Shown: positions 1 to 5,590 of the stretch, piece by piece
Layout: each line of letters begins with the position of its first letter
How positions within the stretch are numbered: position 1 is the stretch's first letter
Source of the DNA: a bacterium
Lineage (GTDB): Bacteria > UBA10199 > DSSB01
Reading direction: 5' to 3'
NCBI GenBank assembly: GCA_030426445.1
Contig: JAUHYS010000091.1
Span: 1-7,824, forward strand
Length of the DNA stretch: 7,824 nt
Notes under the pieces: model-generated
Told to the model about the DNA's origin: nothing
The model's database searches: none
What the model saw: the letters and a program-made list of their open reading frames with translations, nothing else
Position numbers and translations under genes: made by a program

Positions 1-84
1 TCTTGATCTTGCTTAAGCTTCTATGTTAGGTAGGCTAGCGTTTGGGCTAGAGTGTAAGCTAACAAAGTTTTTTTTATTCATGTA

Positions 85-121
85 GTGGGCCTGGAAGGAA
101 GCTTCCCCCGCTTTTTTTGTT
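85..121 (+). terminator. Probable intrinsic terminator of an upstream transcript
   Basis: A stem-loop is followed by a run of seven T. The outer stem pairs GTGGG (85-89) with CCCGC (107-111), including one G-U pair. The inner stem pairs GGAA (93-96) with TTCC (103-106). T residues run from 112 to 118, followed by GTTT. The shape fits Rho-independent termination of a + strand gene lying upstream of the window. If it works, the rimP operon needs its own promoter between here and 275, which is mostly occupied by the palindromic element at 123-245. The asymmetric CCT bulge on the left side makes the stem imperfect. Confidence 0.5.
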
Positions 122-122
122 T

Positions 123-245
123 CTAAACGTAACGAGCCATTCAATGGCTGTGTTGGTTTCGTCGTCAGGTCCTCGACGTACTTCAAGTACGACTGCGGCC
201 TTTCTTCCTCAACCGCCTTGCCCTTGAATGGCTCGTTACGTTTAG
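123..245. repeat. Palindromic MITE-like element with 22-bp perfect terminal inverted repeats
   Basis: The left arm (123-144, beginning CTAAACGTAACGAG) is the exact reverse complement of the right arm (224-245, ending CTCGTTACGTTTAG), 22 of 22 bases. The 79-bp interior carries a second perfect palindrome at 177-191: CGTACTT, C, AAGTACG. No open reading frame of note lies inside. A TA dinucleotide at 124-125 and at 243-244 would suit a TA target duplication, but because it lies within the palindrome this is not proof. The element ends 30 bp before rimP, so it occupies the place where the operon promoter would be expected. A weak promoter-like pair (TTGAAT at 224-229, TTTAGC at 247-252) overlaps its right arm. 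It could be a non-autonomous mobile repeat, a structured leader, or both. The symmetry is certain; the mobility is inferred. Confidence 0.75.
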
Positions 246-275
246 GTTTAGCTTTTAAAAACGTTTGAAAATTTA

Positions 276-770
276 ATGAGCGATAACCTATTACAACAAA
301 GACTTGCCAAATTGGCAGAGCCTTTAGCCGCCTCTTTAGGACTCGAGATTTTACTCATCGAAGACGTTGTGGAACAAGGGCGAAGAACATTACGCTTTTA
401 TTTGGACTCAAGTGCTAAAAAAAAAGAGATTAGTTTAGACGATTGTGCAAAATTTAGCCGGCTTTTTTCTCCGATACTAGAAGACGAAAGCGGCTTGGGA
501 GAAAAATACAACTTAGAGGTCTCTTCCCCAGGTCTCAATCGCCCATTGGTTCAACTGCAACATTTTGAGCAACAAGTGGGAAAAGTGATTAAACTTGTTT
601 TAAAAGAAGCATTGTCAGACCGTAAAAAACTGACAGCCACTTTAGTAGAAATAAAAAAAAGCGATAAGTATATTTTTATGATCATGGAGAGTCAAGGGCA
701 GCGTTATGAAGTTCCCTTCGACCTCATAAAAAAAGCAAATTTAGATTATTTTGCCAGTGAAGAAAGGTAA
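276..770 (+). CDS. rimP: Ribosome maturation factor RimP
   Basis: RimP is a cytoplasmic factor that binds the 30S subunit and is needed for its late maturation. The 164-residue product has the family's two-domain layout. The N-terminal alpha/beta domain (about residues 8-85) includes LGLEILLIEDV (21-31) and the signature LEVSSPGLNRPL (80-91). The C-terminal SH3-like barrel (about 92-158) ends with IKKANLDY, the usual 'KA.L' ending. Length is slightly above the usual 150 or so. The ATG at 276 gives a natural N-terminus, but it has no clear Shine-Dalgarno sequence; only A-rich bases precede it. It is the first gene of the operon, and nusA begins six bases after its stop, so the two are almost certainly co-transcribed. 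Function is assigned by family match from reading the sequence. Confidence 0.95.
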   Translation: MSDNLLQQRLAKLAEPLAASLGLEILLIEDVVEQGRRTLRFYLDSSAKKKEISLDDCAKFSRLFSPILEDESGLGEKYNLEVSSPGLNRPLVQLQHFEQQVGKVIKLVLKEALSDRKKLTATLVEIKKSDKYIFMIMESQGQRYEVPFDLIKKANLDYFASEER

Positions 771-776
771 AAAGTT

Positions 777-2294
777 ATGGCAGGAAGAAAGCGCAAAACT
801 GCAGATAAAAACGTTAAATCCATGTTTATCAATCTTAATGCGGTGATTGAGCAAGTTCGCAAAGACAAGGGGATTTCCCGAGACATCGTCATCGAAGCGA
901 TTGAGTCTGCAATGGTCTCGGCAGCCCGCAGAAAGTACGGGCACGAATCCGAACTGGAAGCACAATATAACGAAGACGTTGGCGAGGTTGAGCTCTTTCA
1001 ATTTAAAAATGTGGTCGATGAAGTCGAAGAGCCAGAGTTAGAAATGACCATCGAAGAAGCCCATAGGCTGGATCCCGAGGCCCAGGTGGGTGACGAGCTT
1101 GGTCAAAAAATCGATTCGCATCAATTTGGCCGCATTGCAGCGCAAACTGCCAAGCAGGTGATTATCCAAAAAATCCGCGAAGCCGAGGGCGAAGTCATTT
1201 ACAACGAGTATAAAGACCGAGTGGGTGAACTGATTAATGGTATTGTCCGCCGCATCGAAAAAGGCAATATCATTGTAGATCTAGGCCGTACCGAAGCCCT
1301 TTTGCCCATCTCCGAGCAGGTCAATTCAGAAAATTACCGCATTGGTGACCGCATTCAGTCGCTTTTTTTAGAAATTCGGCAGTCAGCCCGTGGGCCGCAA
1401 ATTATTCTTTCTCGTAAAAGACCCGAGCTCATCAAAGCGCTCTTTACCATGGAAGTTCCCGAGATCAGCGAAGGTATTGTCGAGATCAAAAATATTTCTC
1501 GCGAGGTAGGGCAACGGGCTAAAGTGGCGGTTTATTCTCGTGACAGCGATGTGGATCCCGTCGGGGCATGCGTCGGCATGAAGGGAAGCCGGGTACAAAG
1601 CGTAGTTCAAGAACTCAGGGGAGAAAAGATCGACATCGTTACTTGGCACGAAGACCCAGCTCGTTTTATTTGTAATGCGATTGCGCCGGCCGAGGTCGTT
1701 AAAGTAATCTTGCACGAAAAAGACCACTCAATGGAAATTGTTGTTCCTGATGATCAGCTTTCTTTGGCCATTGGTCGCAAGGGGCAAAACGTCCGCCTGG
1801 CTGCCCAATTGACCAACTGGAATATTGACATCTTTAGCGAGTCACGCCACGAAGACATGACTCAACATGCTAAAAAAGCCTTGGTTTTGGATCTTGAAAT
1901 TGAAGATAGTTTGGCGAGCCTTTTTTATAGTCATGCTTTTCGTAAAGTTAGAAACATCGCAGAAACTCCTTTAGAAGAGTTTTTAACCTTGCCTGGTATT
2001 AATCCAGAACTACTGACAACGATTCATGAACGTGCAAAGGCTGTGATGGACATGGAGGAAAACGCCAGACCGAGTACACAGTATTTTCGCGAAATCGAAG
2101 CCGAAGCCGTAGCGATAGAAGCTGCAGCCAAAGAAAAAGCGAAGCAGGAAGCCGCGGCTGCTGATATATTTAAACCTGTTACGAAAGAAACGGCAGAGGA
2201 AGCTCTTGAAGAACCTGCCGAAGAGAGTGAAGCAGAACAATCTGTAACAGACAGCGCTGGAGATGAGGAAGAGCCTGCTGAGAAAGTAGAATAG
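777..2294 (+). CDS. nusA: Transcription termination/antitermination factor NusA
   Basis: NusA binds RNA polymerase and nascent RNA, and modulates pausing, intrinsic termination and antitermination. The 505-residue protein shows the N-terminal polymerase-binding domain (about 17-135), an S1 domain (about 146-212, KDRVGELINGIV... to ILSRKRP), and KH1 with the family block REVGQRAKVAV (242-252) and DPVGACVGMKGSRV (260-273, GMKG loop 267-270). KH2 follows with GRKG at 333-336. One helix-hairpin-helix unit is seen (about 365-425, LPGINPELL at 405-413), rather than the two acidic repeats of E. coli NusA. The last 65 or so residues are Ala/Glu/Lys-rich and end very acidic. The start at 777 has GAAAGG about ten bases upstream. 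An in-frame ATG at 822 (MFINLNAV) would match the usual NusA start more closely, so the first 15 basic residues may be an extension or a mis-set start. Confidence 0.97.
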   Translation: MAGRKRKTADKNVKSMFINLNAVIEQVRKDKGISRDIVIEAIESAMVSAARRKYGHESELEAQYNEDVGEVELFQFKNVVDEVEEPELEMTIEEAHRLDPEAQVGDELGQKIDSHQFGRIAAQTAKQVIIQKIREAEGEVIYNEYKDRVGELINGIVRRIEKGNIIVDLGRTEALLPISEQVNSENYRIGDRIQSLFLEIRQSARGPQIILSRKRPELIKALFTMEVPEISEGIVEIKNISREVGQRAKVAVYSRDSDVDPVGACVGMKGSRVQSVVQELRGEKIDIVTWHEDPARFICNAIAPAEVVKVILHEKDHSMEIVVPDDQLSLAIGRKGQNVRLAAQLTNWNIDIFSESRHEDMTQHAKKALVLDLEIEDSLASLFYSHAFRKVRNIAETPLEEFLTLPGINPELLTTIHERAKAVMDMEENARPSTQYFREIEAEAVAIEAAAKEKAKQEAAAADIFKPVTKETAEEALEEPAEESEAEQSVTDSAGDEEEPAEKVE

Positions 2295-2308
2295 ATTTTC
2301 GTAAAATA

Positions 2309-2364
2309 ATTTCCCCCTAGCAGGTTTAAAGAGGGCTATGAAATATTTAAATTAAGGGGGAGAT
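2309..2364 (+). promoter_or_regulatory. infB leader stem that could hide the Shine-Dalgarno sequence
   Basis: The nusA-infB gap contains TTCCCCCT (2311-2318), complementary to the G-rich run AGGGGGAG (2355-2362) just before the first possible infB ATG. Seven Watson-Crick pairs are flanked by one G-U pair, then two pairs that include the A and T of the ATG (2309-2310 with 2363-2364), about ten in all. The 36-base loop holds a second AT-only stem (TTTAAA at 2325-2330 with TTTAAA at 2346-2351). AAGGGGG (2354-2360) is the best ribosome-binding match in the gap, so the fold would cover it. The loop also holds a five-codon reading frame (MKYLN, 2338-2355) whose stop codon abuts the G-run. A role in translational control is inferred from pairing only. 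Confidence 0.35.
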
Positions 2365-4933
2365 GTTAGGTGACTCCAAAATAATGGGTATCAATGGGCT
2401 ACCCAAAAGAACGGTAAAAATTATGGAAAACAAACAAGACGTTGTTGAAAAAAGAATCAAACCCGGGATCATTCGGCGCCGAGCGCGTCGTACAAAACCT
2501 GAGGCAGCCCCCGAAGAGTCGAAAAGTGTAACCCAGGCCCAGGTGGAAGAAACTCCTGCAGTTGAAGCCAAGAAAAGCCCAGTCAAAAAAACAACGGCTA
2601 AAAAAGCTTCTGCTAAAAGCGTTGAAGAAATCTCTGCAGTTAAAGCGGAGAGCGAGGCAGCGCAAGAAGCGATTCCCCAGGAAACTGCCGCAAAAGCCGA
2701 AACCGTTCAAGCTGTTGAAGAAAAAGCCGCAGAAGTTCAAGAAAGCCCAGCAACCGAAGCCCCCGCACAAGAAGCAAAAACCACTCCTGCTCCAGAGAAA
2801 AAAGAGCCTGGTGTCCAAGGGCCGCGCAGTCTTCCCGATGGACCGCCGGTGGGAACGATTATCCAACTTCCCCAAATGCAAAAGAAAAAAGCCGCAGAGG
2901 AAGAATCGACTTCAGTTGCAAAAGAGGCGAAGCCCGCTTCCACTAAGGCCGAAGACGAAGATAGCGAAAAGGCGCGTAAAAAGCGTGCCAAGCTCAAAGG
3001 AGGCGACAAACGTTTAGATATCGAAGGCTATGGCCGTGTCAGTTCGGTTTCGCAAATTGCACGTATTGCCAACCGCGCCACTGCAGACCGGGTTTTTCAG
3101 CCCATGCGCAGTGGCAAACGCAAAAAAGGGAAACGCCGCGATGGCCAAAAAACCCAGATGACGGTGCCCAAGGCTTCTAAACGCGTGGTAAAAATGCAGG
3201 CCGATACCATTCAGGTTTCTGATTTGGCCCAACAATTAGGAGTGCGTGCGGGTGATTTGATTAAAAAGCTCATGGATTTGGGAACCATGGTTACCCTTAA
3301 TGAGTCCATTGATTTTGATACCGCAACCTTGCTTGCCCAGGACTACGAGTGGGAGGTCAAAAAAACCGGCTACGAAGAAGCCGAAGTGCTCAAGGTCGAA
3401 GAAGACAAAGAAGAAGATCTTCAATCACGCCCTGCAGTGGTGGCAGTCATGGGTCACGTCGACCATGGTAAGACTTCTTTGCTAGATGCAATTCGTTCTG
3501 CGCAAGTCGCCGAAGGCGAAGCTGGGGGGATTACTCAGCATATCGGTTCTTATCAAATTTCTTTGGGAGAAGACAAATTACTCACTTTTTTAGATACGCC
3601 AGGTCACGAGGCCTTTACAGCCATGCGTGCACGCGGTGCCGCGGTCACCGATATTGTCATTTTAGTCGTGGCGGCAGACGATGGGGTGATGCCACAAACC
3701 TTAGAAGCCATCCATCATGCCCAAGCAGCCAATGTCCCCATTATTGTGGCCGTTAATAAAATCGATAAGCCGGATGCCAAGCCAGACAATATTAAACGCC
3801 AGCTTTCGGAGCATGGCCTGCTTGCCGAAGACTGGGGTGGAGAGATTTTATTTGCCAATGTGTCGGCAAAAACTCAAGAGGGGGTTCCCGAACTTTTAGA
3901 AATGATCTTTCTCCAAGCCGAGATTTTAGAACTGAAGGCCAACCCCGATAAACTTGCCCAAGGGATCATCATTGAGGCCAAACTGGAAAAAGGCCGTGGT
4001 CCGGTAGCCACTGCTTTAGTGCAACAAGGTACCTTAAAAGTCGGTGACATCATGGTAGCGGGAAGTGCTTATGGTAAGATTCGTGCTTTAAGCAATGACC
4101 GTGGTGTCCATGTTGACCAGGCTTTACCGAGTATGCCGGTCGAAGTGTTGGGTCTAAACGAGGTGCCGCAGGCCAGTGACCTGTTTCAGGCCGTCAAAGA
4201 TGACAAGACCGCCAAACAGGTGGTGGAGCACCGCTTGCAAAAACAACGCGAGGAAAAACTGGGCGGCGGTTCTAAAATGAGCTTGGAAGACTTATTTACA
4301 AAAATGCAGGCGGGCGAAGTCCAAGAGTTGCCAGTGGTCATCAAAGCCGATGTGCAAGGTTCAGTGGAGGCCTTGGAAGGCTCGCTGGAAAAGCTCCCTT
4401 CCGACAAGGTCAAAATACGCGTTTTGCATTCTGCAGTGGGTGGGATTACCGAATCCGACGTTGCCTTGGCCAATGCCTCCAACGGTATTATCATTGGTTT
4501 TAATGTGCGACCGGATACTCAAGCCCGAAAAATTGCCGAAAAAGAACAGATCGAAATTAAAGTCTATAAAGTCATTTACGATGTGATCGAGGACGTCAAG
4601 CAAGCCATGCAAGGTCTGCTCAAGCCCATCTTTGAGGAAGAGTATTTAGGCCGTGCCGAAGTTCGACAGGTCTTTTCGGTTTCTAAAGTGGGGACGATTG
4701 CAGGCTGTTATGTTGTCGATGGTAAAATCACCAATAACGCGTCGGTTCGTTTACTGCGAGATAATGTGATTATCCACGAAGGCAAGCTGTCTTCCTTAAA
4801 ACGCTTTCAAGATGATGCCAAAGAAGTGGCGCAAAATTTCGAGTGCGGTATGGGAATCGAAGGCTACAATGATATTAAGGAAGGCGACGCCATCGAGTGT
4901 TTTCAAATGAAGGAAGTGAAAGATAAGCTGTAG
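2363..4933 (+). CDS. infB: Translation initiation factor IF-2
   Basis: IF2 is the GTPase that places initiator fMet-tRNA on the 30S subunit and promotes subunit joining. In the 856-residue reading frame, residues about 50-215 are a Lys/Ala/Glu/Pro-rich linker. An IF2 N-terminal helical subdomain lies at about 283-330 (IQVSDLAQQLGVRAGDLIKKL). The G domain carries GHVDHGKT (364-371), GGITQHIG (388-395), DTPGHEAF (411-418), NKID (465-468) and SAK (501-503). Domains II, III and IV follow (AKLEKGRGPVATALVQQGTL, ADVQGSVEAL, and the C-terminal barrel EVRQVFSVSKVGTIAGCYV). The start is uncertain. ATG 2363 has a strong but very close G-rich Shine-Dalgarno sequence. ATG 2384 has AGGTGA ten bases upstream. 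ATG 2423 (MENKQDVVEKR) begins where familiar sequence starts but lacks a clear site. None gives the 'MAKVRVYELAKEL'-type first domain common in IF2. Confidence 0.97.
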   Translation: MLGDSKIMGINGLPKRTVKIMENKQDVVEKRIKPGIIRRRARRTKPEAAPEESKSVTQAQVEETPAVEAKKSPVKKTTAKKASAKSVEEISAVKAESEAAQEAIPQETAAKAETVQAVEEKAAEVQESPATEAPAQEAKTTPAPEKKEPGVQGPRSLPDGPPVGTIIQLPQMQKKKAAEEESTSVAKEAKPASTKAEDEDSEKARKKRAKLKGGDKRLDIEGYGRVSSVSQIARIANRATADRVFQPMRSGKRKKGKRRDGQKTQMTVPKASKRVVKMQADTIQVSDLAQQLGVRAGDLIKKLMDLGTMVTLNESIDFDTATLLAQDYEWEVKKTGYEEAEVLKVEEDKEEDLQSRPAVVAVMGHVDHGKTSLLDAIRSAQVAEGEAGGITQHIGSYQISLGEDKLLTFLDTPGHEAFTAMRARGAAVTDIVILVVAADDGVMPQTLEAIHHAQAANVPIIVAVNKIDKPDAKPDNIKRQLSEHGLLAEDWGGEILFANVSAKTQEGVPELLEMIFLQAEILELKANPDKLAQGIIIEAKLEKGRGPVATALVQQGTLKVGDIMVAGSAYGKIRALSNDRGVHVDQALPSMPVEVLGLNEVPQASDLFQAVKDDKTAKQVVEHRLQKQREEKLGGGSKMSLEDLFTKMQAGEVQELPVVIKADVQGSVEALEGSLEKLPSDKVKIRVLHSAVGGITESDVALANASNGIIIGFNVRPDTQARKIAEKEQIEIKVYKVIYDVIEDVKQAMQGLLKPIFEEEYLGRAEVRQVFSVSKVGTIAGCYVVDGKITNNASVRLLRDNVIIHEGKLSSLKRFQDDAKEVAQNFECGMGIEGYNDIKEGDAIECFQMKEVKDKL

Positions 4934-4961
4934 AATTATTTTCTGATATTAAAAGAATCAG

Positions 4962-5151
4962 AACGCCCCCTGGCCCCACTTCTCGCATAAATGCGGGACA
5001 AAAGACCAGCGTCTCAAGAGGGGGAAAACGTTAAAATAAATAAAAGTATTCAAAAATCATAAGCTTTTTTAAAGCCCTTAAGTTCTTTTCATTAAAGAGT
5101 GATCATGTGGATGTCCCCCCTCTTGAGACGAAGAGGGGGCCAGGGGGCGTT
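4962..5151. repeat. Inverted doublet of a GC-rich palindromic repeat (REPIN-like) filling the infB-rbfA gap
   Basis: Two copies of one unit face each other. The outer arms AACGCCCCCTGGCCCC (4962-4977) and its exact complement (5136-5151) match over 16 bases. The inner arms CGTCTCAAGAGGGGG (5010-5024) and its exact complement (5116-5130) match over 15. The right copy is itself a hairpin: CCCCCTCTT (5116-5124), loop GAGACG, AAGAGGGGG (5131-5139). In the left copy the matching stem CCCCACTT (4974-4981) with AAGAGGGG (5016-5023) has one mismatch and a larger loop, which holds its own hairpin (TCTCGCAT 4981-4988 with ATGCGGGA 4991-4998, one G-U). The 91 bp between the copies are AT-rich, without a gene. 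A small stem TTCTGAT (4941-4947) with ATCAGAA (4957-4963) follows the infB stop. In RNA the whole block could form a long hairpin that processes or insulates the mRNA. Mobility is inferred. Confidence 0.75.
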
Positions 5152-5176
5152 TGAATAGAGATAAACTCATAACAAG

Positions 5177-5509
5177 ATGAAAACCGGAAGAGATAAAAAA
5201 GTCGCAGGTGAAATCCTTCGCGCCTTAAGTCAAATTTTATATTTTGAACTCAGTGATCCATGCCTGGCAGGAGTCAGCCTGACTCAGGTGATCATGACCA
5301 AAGACCTTAAACTGGCGCGGGCTTATTTTTGTCTCCCCGGAGCCGAGGAACGCAAAGAGCAAGTGACACAAGCCTTTAAAAAAGCGACCCCTCGAATTAG
5401 ACGTTTATTAGCCGAGCATATTCGTATCAAATACCTTCCGCAGTTGGACTTCTTCTACGACGAGACTTTAGAGATTCAAAAAAAAATTGATCAGCTTTTT
5501 CCTGGGTAG
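5177..5509 (+). CDS. rbfA: 30S ribosome-binding factor RbfA
   Basis: RbfA is a small KH-fold protein that binds 16S rRNA near helix 1 and the helix 44/45 region and is needed for late 30S maturation. The 110-residue product follows the family pattern through its length: an N-terminal helix (DKKVAGEILRALSQIL, 6-21), SDPCLAGVSLTQVIMTKDLKLARAYF (26-51; family form 'DPR...VTxTxVxVSxDLxxAxVY'), a helix 'AFKKATPRIRRLLAEHI' (66-82), and the closing block YLPQLDFFYDETLEIQKKIDQL (86-107; family form 'PxLxFxxDxSLExxxxIxxLL'). The kink where many RbfAs have Ala-x-Gly reads ATP (70-72). It is short, lacking the C-terminal tail some family members carry. The start has only a weak purine-rich site (GAGATA at 5157-5162). 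It is set apart from infB by the repeat doublet. Confidence 0.93.
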   Translation: MKTGRDKKVAGEILRALSQILYFELSDPCLAGVSLTQVIMTKDLKLARAYFCLPGAEERKEQVTQAFKKATPRIRRLLAEHIRIKYLPQLDFFYDETLEIQKKIDQLFPG

Positions 5510-5543
5510 TTTTGTAGAGACTTTAGTTTTTATTGCTTAAGTT

Positions 5544-5590
5544 ATATTCTTTCCCTTTACACAGGGAAAGATTTGTCATATTCTTTCCCT
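5544..5590. promoter_or_regulatory. Direct/inverted repeat cluster before the ATPase remnant (operator-like)
   Basis: The 13-bp word ATATTCTTTCCCT occurs at 5544-5556 and again at 5578-5590, directly abutting the ATG at 5591. Between them lies AGGGAAAGA (5563-5571), the exact reverse complement of TCTTTCCCT in both copies. The middle word can pair with the left copy (loop TTACAC, stem 5548-5556/5563-5571) or with the right copy (loop of ten bases, stem 5563-5571/5582-5590), but not both. The three sites could be an operator array for a DNA-binding regulator, or alternative RNA hairpins controlling the start; the right copy replaces any normal Shine-Dalgarno sequence. I see no matching copy after the gene, so it does not look like a transposon end. 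Confidence 0.5.

Noticed and set aside
3..29. Possible C-terminal end of an upstream gene in the third frame, stopping at TAG 27-29
   Set aside because: Only eight codons are visible and no family can be recognised, so it is not supportable.
13..75. Stem-loop (TTAAGCTT 13-20 with AAGCTAA 56-62, inner CTAGC/GCTAG) followed by eight T at 68-75, possible second terminator
   Set aside because: The outer stem has a bulge and the T-run is separated from it by several bases; the inner stem is only five pairs with unpaired flanks. The terminator at 85-121 is more convincing.
2399..2881. 160-residue reading frame opposite the infB linker, rich in Phe, Cys and Arg
   Set aside because: It is the complement of the Lys/Ala/Glu-rich IF2 linker; the composition is what that complement would give, and it has no recognisable domain.
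2562..3017. 151-residue Lys/Pro-rich + strand frame inside infB
   Set aside because: It is a shifted reading of the repetitive linker codons, with no independent start signal.
4940..5176. CRISPR-like or riboswitch interpretation of the infB-rbfA gap
   Set aside because: There are only two repeat units and they are inverted, not direct and regularly spaced; no known riboswitch core is recognisable.
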